A DNA stretch of 64,000 nt from positions 2,604,001 through 2,668,000 of the forward strand of contig NZ_WJFD01000001.1 in the NCBI RefSeq assembly GCF_009647655.1. Direction: 5' to 3'. The notes under the pieces are model-generated. The model did no database searches. It was not told where the DNA came from and was given only the letters and a program-made list of their open reading frames with translations. Origin of the DNA: Chitinophaga sp. SYP-B3965. GTDB taxonomy: Bacteria; Bacteroidota; Bacteroidia; Chitinophagales; Chitinophagaceae. Both the position numbers and the translations under genes were made by a program. This document shows positions 10,780-19,136 of this stretch, piece after piece; the stretch's first letter is position 1, and each line of letters begins with the position of its first letter.

Positions 10780-11370
10780 ATGCAGGACCGGGGCTTTATT
10801 GAAAAAGAAACATTACATCTTGTTGCTACAGGGAACAGGGCGGCTTTTAACAGTCTCCTGGAGGCATATTGGAATAAGGTCTATACCCTCTCCCTCACCT
10901 ACCTCCGTTCCGCAGAAGATGCCCAGGAAGTAACACAGGACGTTTTCCTGAAGGTCTGGCAATCCCGCGATCAATTAACGGCTATCCTGAATTTTAACGG
11001 CTGGATCTTTGTGCTTACCCGCAACGAGGTGCTTTCTGCCTTGCGAAAAAAGAAAGTACGCCCCATTATTTCTGCAGAGCCGGGAGAAAAAGAGGAAGAC
11101 TCCATCCTGCCCGATCATCCTCTGTTATATAAAGAAGCCAGTGCCATCATAGCCACTGCCATCAATGCACTGCCCCCTGTCCGTAAAAAGGTTTTTATGC
11201 TCAGCAGGATGGAAGGAAAAAGCTATGAAGAAATTGCCGTGCTCCTGCAGATCTCCCGCAACGGCGTAAAAGACCATATCGTAAAAGCCCTTCATTTCCT
11301 TCGAAATTACCTGCGGAACCATTCCGGAGAGGCCCTGATGCTCATTCTCCTCTTTATTCAAAAAAATTAA
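10780..11370 (+). CDS. ECF sigma factor of the FecI/SusC-signalling type
   Basis: A 196-residue protein counted from the ATG before QDRGFIEKE; a TTG 39 bp upstream is less likely. Region 2 is clear (AFNSLLEAYWNKVYTLSLTYLRSAEDAQEVTQDVF, residues about 20-55) and region 4 has the HTH EGKSYEEIAVLLQISRNGV (about 145-165). The hydrophobic C-terminus is common in these small sigma factors. It directly precedes a FecR-type anti-sigma factor and an STN-bearing SusC, so it should direct RNA polymerase to this operon when a substrate is sensed at the outer membrane. Confidence 0.93.
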   Translation: MQDRGFIEKETLHLVATGNRAAFNSLLEAYWNKVYTLSLTYLRSAEDAQEVTQDVFLKVWQSRDQLTAILNFNGWIFVLTRNEVLSALRKKKVRPIISAEPGEKEEDSILPDHPLLYKEASAIIATAINALPPVRKKVFMLSRMEGKSYEEIAVLLQISRNGVKDHIVKALHFLRNYLRNHSGEALMLILLFIQKN

Positions 11371-11433
11371 GGTAAGAACTACCCTACCGTCTTTTTCATG
11401 CGTCTAGTTTAATAGGGCCAATATCTAAACATT

Positions 11434-12555
11434 ATGGACGCATCGCGATTCAGCGTTTTGCTGGAATTATATGTTACTGCACAATTATCCCGGGAGGATA
11501 AAGCCGAATTTCTTCAGATGCTGGACAGCGGGCTTTATAATGCTCAACTGGAAAAGATGATGGAAGAAGACTGGCATACCGGCAGGTATGAACAGGAAGA
11601 AGATCCGCAGCTGCGTTCTCTGATCATAGAACAGGTTAATAAAAAAATAACCAAAAAACAAATCCCATGGCTGCGGTACGCTGCCGCCATTTTATTGTTG
11701 GTTAGCATCGGCACTTACTTGTGGTGGCCTAAAAATGAAATAAAAACAGTAGCAGACGTTGCCCCCGGTGGTACAAAAGCTACACTTACCCTCGCAAATG
11801 GCACCATCGTAACCCTGGACAGTGCCGGACATCAAAGTATCCAACAGGGAAAAACTGCTGTACTGCAACAGGGTGGCTTATTACAGTATCATGCAGAAGA
11901 TGCAGGGAATGAAGTACAATATAATATGCTCACCACACCACGTGGCGGGCAGTTCAGGATCATCCTGCCGGATGGCAGTAAAGTATGGCTGAATGCAGCC
12001 TCTTCCATCCGCTACCCTACTGCCTTTGCGGGGAAAGAACGCCTCGTGGAGATCACAGGGGAAGCTTATTTCGAAATTACCCATGATGCAAACATGCCTT
12101 TTATTGTAGCCATGCAACAGGGTAATAAAGTAGAGGTACTGGGTACCCATTTCAATGTGAACACTTACCCGGATGAACCCAATATGCAAACTACCCTGCT
12201 GGAAGGAGCCGTCCGTATCAGCAATGTTACCGGCCAGTCTGTATTATCTCCCGGCCAGCAGGCAACTGTATCAAAGAACAATACCATCAGGATAGTGCAA
12301 ACAAAGAATGCAGCACAGGTGATAGCCTGGAAAGACGGGCTTTTCAACTTTGACGATGCTTCGCTGGAAGATGTGATGCGCCAGCTTTCCCGCTGGTACG
12401 ATATTGAAGTAGTGTATGAAAAAGGCGTGCCGGATATTGGCTTCGGCGGAAAGATAGGAAGAGACCTTTCCTTAACCAATGTACTCGGTATCCTGGAAAG
12501 AGCAGAAGTGCATTTTAAACTGGAAGAAGGAAAAAAACTGATCGTAACACCTTAA
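11434..12555 (+). CDS. FecR-family anti-sigma factor
   Basis: A 373-residue inner-membrane protein: a cytoplasmic N-terminal part (about 1-80), a single membrane segment (YAAAILLLVSIGTYLWW, about 86-102) and a periplasmic FecR domain with the family hallmarks TPRGGQFRIILPDGSKVWLN, GEAYFEI and VLGTHFNVN. The C-terminal part (LEDVMRQLSRWYDIEVVY) resembles the DUF4974 domain usual in Bacteroidota FecR proteins, which contacts the STN domain of the partner receptor. It sits between the sigma factor and the STN-SusC gene, matching a three-part signal relay. Confidence 0.95.
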   Translation: MDASRFSVLLELYVTAQLSREDKAEFLQMLDSGLYNAQLEKMMEEDWHTGRYEQEEDPQLRSLIIEQVNKKITKKQIPWLRYAAAILLLVSIGTYLWWPKNEIKTVADVAPGGTKATLTLANGTIVTLDSAGHQSIQQGKTAVLQQGGLLQYHAEDAGNEVQYNMLTTPRGGQFRIILPDGSKVWLNAASSIRYPTAFAGKERLVEITGEAYFEITHDANMPFIVAMQQGNKVEVLGTHFNVNTYPDEPNMQTTLLEGAVRISNVTGQSVLSPGQQATVSKNNTIRIVQTKNAAQVIAWKDGLFNFDDASLEDVMRQLSRWYDIEVVYEKGVPDIGFGGKIGRDLSLTNVLGILERAEVHFKLEEGKKLIVTP

Positions 12556-12600
12556 CAGAACCAACCATGTAAATACAAACACAAGCGGGTTAAGTAAAAA

Positions 12601-12628
12601 ACCGCTCCGGCTTTGGACCCGGAACGGT
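12601..12628 (+). other. Hairpin between fecR-like and susC genes
   Basis: Ten-base arms (12601-12610 and 12619-12628) pair with one mismatch around an 8-base loop. There is no T-run, so it is more likely an mRNA stability or attenuation structure than a terminator. Confidence 0.4.
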
Positions 12629-12703
12629 GGATGCTGACAAGCTTTTTGAGACAATCAATTTTTGGATTCAATTGTTTATTCACTTATCAACCAATGCAAA
12701 GCT

Positions 12704-15700
12704 ATGCAAAAAACAGCTATTTGTAATCGCATGCCCGTGTCCGCTACGGAAGCGTTATTAAACCTGTATCCGGACAGGCATGGAACCAAAATCAGGCTGA
12801 TCAAAAGCCAGTATCAGAAAGTGGTCCCCTGGCACATGACCCGCCAACCAATTGTGAATGCCCATCGCAGCAGCAATTGGAACATAATTGTGAATGCAAT
12901 GAAACTGACTTTCCTACTGCTCCTCGCAGCATTCCTGAGTGTACATGCCTCCGTTCGTTCGCAAACGGTTACGTTCACCGGTCAGCGGGTAAACCTGCTG
13001 AAAGTTTTTTCTGTGATAGAAGAACAAACCGGTTATGTGGTTTTTTATAACCGTGACCTGTTGAAGGAAGCCAAACCGGTAACCGTCAATGCACAGGCCA
13101 TGCCGCTGGATGCATTCCTGAAACAAACACTGGGAACGCAGGCCCTTAAGTTCAATTTCACGAACAAGACCATCACCGTTTTCAGAAATCCAGAACAACT
13201 GTCTCCCCAGATCCTGCTCATAGAAAACGCAGCTAAAGACCTGAGAGGACAAGTGCTGGATATGGAAGGAAAACCCGTTCCCGGCGCCACCATTGCCGTA
13301 AAGAACAGTACTAAAGCCACGTCTGCCAATGCAGATGGCAGCTTCATCTTACAAGGTGTACCGGACGATGCCACCATCATTATCTCCGCCGTTGGTTTCA
13401 CACCTACAGAGATCGGCTTCCGTGATGGCATGCCTTATGCAAAAGGGAAAGCAGCAGAACTCAGTAATCGTGACGATGGTGGCTGGTTGATCCGCATCGC
13501 CAAGTCAAACATCAAACTGAATGAAGTACAGATAACGGCTTACAATATTGAAAAGCGCACGAAAGAATTAGGTTACTCCATTGCAAAAGTGAGTGGTGAA
13601 GAGATCAATAAAGCCAACTCCGGAAACCTGCTCACAGGGCTGATCGGTAAAGTATCCGGTATGACCATCACTACGCAGAGTTCAGACATGACACCGGAAA
13701 TGCGCATCCTTGTAAGAGGTATCCGTTCCTTTGGTGCCAACAGTAACAACCAGCCCATGTTCATCCTGAATGGCGCACCATTGTCTTTCGGAACTGATCA
13801 GACGGCCGCACAACAAGTGATGAGTTTTATCAATAACATCAATCCGGCGGATATTGATAATGTGACCGTATTGAAAGGTGCGAATGGAACTGCGATGTAT
13901 GGGCCGGAAGGGATCAATGGTGTGATCATCATCACCACCAAAAGAGGCGCCGCAGGCAAACCAACCATCAACTTTCGCAACAACACCTCCTTTCAGCGGA
14001 TCGATTATAGACAGGAAAGGAAACAACGTGCTTTCGGCAGCGGCTCCGGTGTACTGGATGCTTTCGGAAATGGAGTGTATGATTCAAGGTCCAATTACGG
14101 ATGGGGCCCTGCATATGACGACAACATGGTGCAAATAGGTTACCCGGATGAAAGTGGAGAATGGCAAATGGTGCCTTACCACGATACCAAACAGGCACGC
14201 CAGTTCATGAATGTGGCAAAAACCGTCAGGAACAATTTATCCTTCTCCTCTTCTGATGCACGTTCCTCCTTTTATCTTGGTCTTGGGCAAACAGCACAAA
14301 CCGGTCTCCTCCCGGGAGACAAACAACAGCAACAGACTGTGCTGCTCAACACCAGCAGGAATTTTGGCCTCGTAGATATCCGGATGAACATTAACTATGC
14401 CCGCACTACAGATGACCGCGGACCGGATGTGGCAGATCTTGTACGCAACCTCCCTACTTTTATTCCTATACTGAATTATAAAGATTATAAGAATGCACAT
14501 TGGGCACATCACGACCGTTACTGGAATGGTATCAGTCCTTATGAACAAATAGACAATACCCGTTCAAAATCTACGACCAACGCTGTTTCCGGTAATCTGA
14601 TCTTTGAAATAAAACCATTTACCTGGCTCAACATCCGTGATCAGCCAGGTATGAACTATACCGGAGTATATAAAAAATCAACCGTAGGGCCTATCTATTT
14701 TTCAGATTTCGCCGCACAGGATTATAACAAAATGTACGACAAACGTGCTACCGTAGGAGAAGATATGTTAGTGGCCACCTCTATCAATAACGATTTCGTC
14801 ATCTCCACTATTCATCATCCCGGTAACTTTCTCATTCGTACCAATGTGGGCAATACCATTCGGGAAAACTATTCCAAGAATTTAAAAGCAGGTGCAGAAC
14901 TGGTGGTACCGGTATATAATCTGGCCTTTGCCCAGTTTAATGTAACGCCCATTGAAGTAGCCGTACTATCAAGGTCATGGTCCTTGTTCGGAAATGTATT
15001 GGTGGGTTATAAGGACAGATTATTCCTTGAACTCACAGGCCGCAATGAGTGGGATTCCAAACGTGCAAAAGTAGCAAGAGGCCAGGATATGTATTTCGGC
15101 GCCAACACATCCGCAGTACTCTCAGAGATCTTCCCTGTGATGAAAGAATGGAAATGGTTAACCACTGCACGCCTGCGTGCATCTGTGGCACAATCCGCCA
15201 ACATGAACATTGCGCCTTATCAGTCTGAACGGACCTTTGGGCTGAACAGCCCCTACCCGCTGGTGAATAATTCCACCGGCGATTACCTGCTGGGTTATTC
15301 TTTTTATCCTTCCAATCCCAATCCCCTGCTGAAACCGGAAAGAGTGATCTCGCAGGAGTACGGCGGAAATTTCACGTTCCTGAATGACAGGATCAACTTC
15401 GATGCCACCTATTATTACCAGCGCAATAATTCCGTGATCCTGAATGTAAATAACTCATGGCTCAGCGGTTATCCCAGCATTGATAATGCCGGGGATTTTC
15501 AAAACAACGGATGGGAATTTGATCTGAAAATGGATCCTATATTCCAGCTGCCCAATAAAATGTCCCTCTCCCTGGAAGCCAGGCTGGCCATCAATGACAA
15601 CAAAGTATTGTACCTCACAGATGTGTACAATGGCCTGTTCCCCGTGATGGATGCAACCGGTCAAACCTATTATGCACAGGAAGGAAAACAAGCTTTCTCC

Positions 15701-16375
15701 TATGCGTTCCGCGACTGGAAACGTGATCCGGAAGGAAGAGTGATCGTAGACAAAGTTACCGGCCTGCCGCAATCTCAGGACTACGATGAATTTGAACTGC
15801 ATGGAAGGACCCTGCCAAAATATGCGGCTTCCATAGGATTGAACTTTAGCTGGAAGAGTTTTTCCGCCAGTGTGCTGATGGATTACCTGGGCGGGTATGA
15901 TCATAAATTCAGTACAGACATTGGATTGTGGGCTGGTTTGCATACACTCACTACCCTGAATGGAAGAGAACGTTTTGTATTCCCTAATTCTTCCTTCGAT
16001 GATGGTACCGGAAAATATGTGCCTAACACAGATGTGGTAGTGAGCAATGCTAACCAGGAATTATTTGCCAGGTTCTCACAGGTTAGCCTGCATGGCTTTA
16101 CCAGCGCCGCTTTCTGGAAAGTGCGTGAAGTAGCCTTTCAATATGTGCTGCCTTTCAAAAGAGGTATCCTCAAAGAAGCTACCTGTAGTTTATATGGCAG
16201 GGACCTCTTTTCGTTCTATCCCCGCTCCAACATCAACGGAGATCCCGGCCTGATCAAAGGCCCCGGCCAGCGCAATTTCACTTCCGTATCCAACAACCTC
16301 ACAGGAGGAAGTTCAGATCAAACCGCACTGCCCGGAACAGTATTGTATGGTTTCACCGTTGGCCTTAAATTTTAA
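12704..16375 (+). CDS. SusC/RagA-family TonB-dependent transporter with N-terminal STN signalling domain
   Basis: An outer-membrane receptor of about 1220 residues. The start is uncertain: MQKTAICNRM at 12704 is chosen because related proteins often carry such a basic leader ahead of the signal peptide, while MKLTFLLLLAAFLSVHAS at 12899 opens the signal peptide itself. Domains in order are STN (VTFTGQRVNLLKVFSVIEEQ onward), carboxypeptidase-regulatory-like (LRGQVLDMEGKPVPGATI), TonB plug (ISVKGIRSFG-type segment, MFILNGAPLSFG) and a long beta-barrel ending in FTVGLKF. The STN domain and the upstream sigma/FecR pair indicate substrate-induced expression of its own operon. The SusD partner follows 2 bp downstream. 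Confidence 0.93.
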   Translation: MQKTAICNRMPVSATEALLNLYPDRHGTKIRLIKSQYQKVVPWHMTRQPIVNAHRSSNWNIIVNAMKLTFLLLLAAFLSVHASVRSQTVTFTGQRVNLLKVFSVIEEQTGYVVFYNRDLLKEAKPVTVNAQAMPLDAFLKQTLGTQALKFNFTNKTITVFRNPEQLSPQILLIENAAKDLRGQVLDMEGKPVPGATIAVKNSTKATSANADGSFILQGVPDDATIIISAVGFTPTEIGFRDGMPYAKGKAAELSNRDDGGWLIRIAKSNIKLNEVQITAYNIEKRTKELGYSIAKVSGEEINKANSGNLLTGLIGKVSGMTITTQSSDMTPEMRILVRGIRSFGANSNNQPMFILNGAPLSFGTDQTAAQQVMSFINNINPADIDNVTVLKGANGTAMYGPEGINGVIIITTKRGAAGKPTINFRNNTSFQRIDYRQERKQRAFGSGSGVLDAFGNGVYDSRSNYGWGPAYDDNMVQIGYPDESGEWQMVPYHDTKQARQFMNVAKTVRNNLSFSSSDARSSFYLGLGQTAQTGLLPGDKQQQQTVLLNTSRNFGLVDIRMNINYARTTDDRGPDVADLVRNLPTFIPILNYKDYKNAHWAHHDRYWNGISPYEQIDNTRSKSTTNAVSGNLIFEIKPFTWLNIRDQPGMNYTGVYKKSTVGPIYFSDFAAQDYNKMYDKRATVGEDMLVATSINNDFVISTIHHPGNFLIRTNVGNTIRENYSKNLKAGAELVVPVYNLAFAQFNVTPIEVAVLSRSWSLFGNVLVGYKDRLFLELTGRNEWDSKRAKVARGQDMYFGANTSAVLSEIFPVMKEWKWLTTARLRASVAQSANMNIAPYQSERTFGLNSPYPLVNNSTGDYLLGYSFYPSNPNPLLKPERVISQEYGGNFTFLNDRINFDATYYYQRNNSVILNVNNSWLSGYPSIDNAGDFQNNGWEFDLKMDPIFQLPNKMSLSLEARLAINDNKVLYLTDVYNGLFPVMDATGQTYYAQEGKQAFSYAFRDWKRDPEGRVIVDKVTGLPQSQDYDEFELHGRTLPKYAASIGLNFSWKSFSASVLMDYLGGYDHKFSTDIGLWAGLHTLTTLNGRERFVFPNSSFDDGTGKYVPNTDVVVSNANQELFARFSQVSLHGFTSAAFWKVREVAFQYVLPFKRGILKEATCSLYGRDLFSFYPRSNINGDPGLIKGPGQRNFTSVSNNLTGGSSDQTALPGTVLYGFTVGLKF

Positions 16376-16376
16376 A

Positions 16377-18008
16377 ATGATGACTATGCATTCTTCCAAT
16401 AAGATATTACCATTACTGCTATGCCTCCTGCTGGTAACAGGATGTAAAAAAGGCTGGCTGGATGTGAATTACAATCCGAGAGACCTCACCAGTACAGATG
16501 CTACGCCGGACCTGATACTGGCCCCACTGCTGGAACGTGCAATAGCTGTGCAGGAAACAAGGTTCCTCCAACACTGGATGGGTTACTGGGCTTATTACCA
16601 TTTCCCTTCCGGCCATGCACTGCAAACATATGACCGTACACAAATAGATGGAGATAGTTTTTCCGGAGAAGTAGCTCCCGAGATTGCCTTCCTCGAAACA
16701 AGGTCCCGCGATTTACGGATGACGTTTTATACCGGCATCGCAAAAGTATTACGCGTACTGGCATTCCAGCGTGCAGTGGATGTAGTGAACAGTATGCCTT
16801 ATAAAGATGCCTTCATTTCCACCATCCTGCAACCGCGGTATGATGATGGCTTAACCATTTATGAAGACCTGATGCGCCAGCTGGATGAAGCCACCACATT
16901 AATCAAAGGAGCCAAACTGGGAGATAATATAAAGATCAGCGTAGCGGATATCATGTTCCATGGAGAACAGGCAAAATGGATCAAATTCATCAACACCATT
17001 AAACTGCGTTTACTAATCCATCAGGCTAACCGAACAGACCGCGCCGCCTATATCACAGCAGAAATAGCAAAGATTAAAAATGAAGGCTCCGGTTTCCTTG
17101 AAAGCGGACAGGATGCATCCGTAAATCCGGGATACATCATTAATAAGAAACTCTCTTATTACTTTGGTTCTTTTTCCAGCCATAATCAATACGGTGGCGG
17201 AGACTATAATCCCCTGATGCAAATGGGCTCCCGGGAATGGGCACATGCCAATGTGTTTGCTATGAACCTTCTTAAGCAAAATAATGATCCCCGGCAGGAA
17301 CTCTTCTATAGCACAATAGACATACCGGTACCATCAGGCGCTCCGGAACCATTTCCTCAACCCGGCCGCCAGGATCTGAGAGGTAATAAAGTAGGATTGT
17401 ATGTGAATAGCGGCGCCTTTCCTTATCAGGATGGTGCTTATATTTCTTCCGTTGGTGGTTCACGCAACAGTGATATTGTAAAACCGGAAGCTCGTGGTAT
17501 TATCAAAGGAAGAGACATGGCAGACTGGGTAATGACCAGTATTGAAAGTAAATTCTTACAGGCGGAAGCCATACAACGCGGATGGCTGCCTGGCATTGCA
17601 GAAGAAGCATATAAAGATGCCGTGAAAGAATCTTTCCGCTGGCTCAATGCCGGAGGCAATGCAACAGCACCTGCTTTGTCTGATGCCATATTCGATACAT
17701 GGTACAATGCAGAAGTAACCGCAGGAAATGTAAACGTTAGCTGGGCAGCTGCACCGGATAAATACAAGCTGCTCATGTTCCAGAAATACATGGCCTTCAA
17801 TGGCATTGAACCCCTGGAGTCATGGACGGATTACCGCCGCAATGGCCGTTATCCCGATGTACCTATTTCCATAGATCCTGCCCGTGTAGGAAATACCCTC
17901 CCCTTCCGCCTCTTATATAATAGTAATGAATACATCGTTAATGCAGCCAATGTAAATGCCGTTGGACCTGTCAACATCTTCACCAGCAAAATATGGTGGA
18001 TGCCATAA
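16377..18008 (+). CDS. SusD/RagB-family nutrient-binding outer-membrane lipoprotein
   Basis: A lipoprotein of about 543 residues starting at MMTMHSSNK, with lipobox LLLVTGC just after the hydrophobic leader. It has the features of the SusD-like group that lacks obvious N-terminal TPR text but carries the C-terminal WTDYRRNGRYPDVPIS-type block. It begins 2 bp after the susC stop and would form the lid over that transporter at the cell surface. The substrate cannot be read from the sequence; absence of adjacent glycosidases and the nearby peptidases would allow a peptide as well as a glycan. Confidence 0.88.
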   Translation: MMTMHSSNKILPLLLCLLLVTGCKKGWLDVNYNPRDLTSTDATPDLILAPLLERAIAVQETRFLQHWMGYWAYYHFPSGHALQTYDRTQIDGDSFSGEVAPEIAFLETRSRDLRMTFYTGIAKVLRVLAFQRAVDVVNSMPYKDAFISTILQPRYDDGLTIYEDLMRQLDEATTLIKGAKLGDNIKISVADIMFHGEQAKWIKFINTIKLRLLIHQANRTDRAAYITAEIAKIKNEGSGFLESGQDASVNPGYIINKKLSYYFGSFSSHNQYGGGDYNPLMQMGSREWAHANVFAMNLLKQNNDPRQELFYSTIDIPVPSGAPEPFPQPGRQDLRGNKVGLYVNSGAFPYQDGAYISSVGGSRNSDIVKPEARGIIKGRDMADWVMTSIESKFLQAEAIQRGWLPGIAEEAYKDAVKESFRWLNAGGNATAPALSDAIFDTWYNAEVTAGNVNVSWAAAPDKYKLLMFQKYMAFNGIEPLESWTDYRRNGRYPDVPISIDPARVGNTLPFRLLYNSNEYIVNAANVNAVGPVNIFTSKIWWMP

Positions 18009-18037
18009 CCAGTTTATTTTTCATAATAACGTAACGC

Positions 18038-18541
18038 ATGAAACATATCATATCAGCTTTTATATTACTGTTCCTGCTATCAGGCTGTCTGAAAAATGAA
18101 GTAGTACTTGATTATTCCGGCATTCAGCCTGTAGTGCTGGTACCCAACTCCAACTGGCCGCCACGGGGATTTGGTGCCGGGCCTTTAACAGATAGTGTGA
18201 AAGGCACCACGCTTTTAAATCTCTATGCCAAAGTATCGTATGTAAACGCACTGAATAAAAACGTGCAGGTGAAGTTTGCACCGGACAATGCTTTGATAGC
18301 TGCGTACAACACACAATGGGGTACTGATTATAAATTACTGCCGGACAGTTGCTACACGGTAAGCAGCCTGGACCTTACCATTCCCGCAGAAACCAAACAG
18401 GCATTCCTGCCCATAACATTGATCCCTTCAAAGATCAACCCACAGTATGATTACATCCTTGCGTACAGTATTACGCAGGCAGATGGGTTAACCGTGGCAT
18501 CCAATTTTAAGAGTATGCTCTTTACATTGAAAGGTCAATAA
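18038..18541 (+). CDS. DUF1735-like surface lipoprotein
   Basis: A 167-residue lipoprotein (lipobox LFLLSGC at residues 12-18) with a beta-rich body. The segment VQVKFAPDNALIAAYNTQWGTDYKLLP followed by TIPAETKQAFLPITLIP is the pattern of DUF1735 domains found in lipoproteins next to SusD. It is the last gene of the sigma-FecR-SusC-SusD operon and is followed by a terminator. It probably serves as an accessory binding protein for the same substrate. Confidence 0.75.
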   Translation: MKHIISAFILLFLLSGCLKNEVVLDYSGIQPVVLVPNSNWPPRGFGAGPLTDSVKGTTLLNLYAKVSYVNALNKNVQVKFAPDNALIAAYNTQWGTDYKLLPDSCYTVSSLDLTIPAETKQAFLPITLIPSKINPQYDYILAYSITQADGLTVASNFKSMLFTLKGQ

Positions 18542-18546
18542 AAATA

Positions 18547-18580
18547 AAAGGCCGTCTTCTGAAAGCGGAAGACGGCCTTT
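18547..18580 (+). terminator. Strong terminator of the SusC/SusD operon
   Basis: A 13-bp perfect stem (18547-18559 with 18568-18580), an 8-base loop, A-rich on the left and T-rich on the right, so it can work in both directions. Confidence 0.9.
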
Positions 18581-18612
18581 TATCCTATATTTATGGAAAC
18601 CCTGTTATTACC

Positions 18613-19134
18613 ATGGAAAACAACAATCCAATCCCTTCCCCCTGCGAATGGGCAGGTGGTGTTGAGAAATTTGAACAGCTTTTTGAACAGCTTACAGACA
18701 TCTTTTACAAAAAAGTACTGCAAGACCCCATCCTGGAACCCGTATTCCGCCACATGCCTGCTGAACATTCCAAACACGTAGCACATTTTATGGCAGAAGT
18801 GCTCATGGGCCCTAAAGTGTATACCGCCGAGTACGGGGATAACGCTTTAAGACACATGGTTGGCAAACACATCGGCCGTAGATTAAAAGAAGAACAACGC
18901 AAAAGATGGGTAGATCTTCTCGTGGAAAGTGCAGATGAAATAGGCTTAGCCAACGACCCGGAATTCCGTTCCACTTTTGTTGCCCATTTAGAATGGGGCA
19001 CCAGGGTAGCCGTTATGAACTCCCAACTGGATGAAAACCCCACTACAGAGCATGAGCAAATACCGGAATGGGGATGGGGAGAAGTAAAAGGCCCTTATGA
19101 AATTGTGGGTTCTTTATTTCAGAAGAAGAAATAA
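18613..19134 (+). CDS. Group II-type truncated haemoglobin-like protein
   Basis: A 173-residue soluble protein. The segment FEQLTDIFYKKVLQDPILEPVFRHM is the usual helix B/C start of truncated globins, HSKHVAHFMAEVLMGP carries the distal region, and DNALRHMVGKHIGRRLKEEQRKRWVDLL contains a candidate proximal histidine. The C-terminus is about 30 residues longer than a minimal truncated globin. These haem proteins bind O2 or NO; the physiological role here is unknown. It stands alone between two terminator-bounded units. Confidence 0.8.
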   Translation: MENNNPIPSPCEWAGGVEKFEQLFEQLTDIFYKKVLQDPILEPVFRHMPAEHSKHVAHFMAEVLMGPKVYTAEYGDNALRHMVGKHIGRRLKEEQRKRWVDLLVESADEIGLANDPEFRSTFVAHLEWGTRVAVMNSQLDENPTTEHEQIPEWGWGEVKGPYEIVGSLFQKKK

Positions 19135-19136
19135 GC

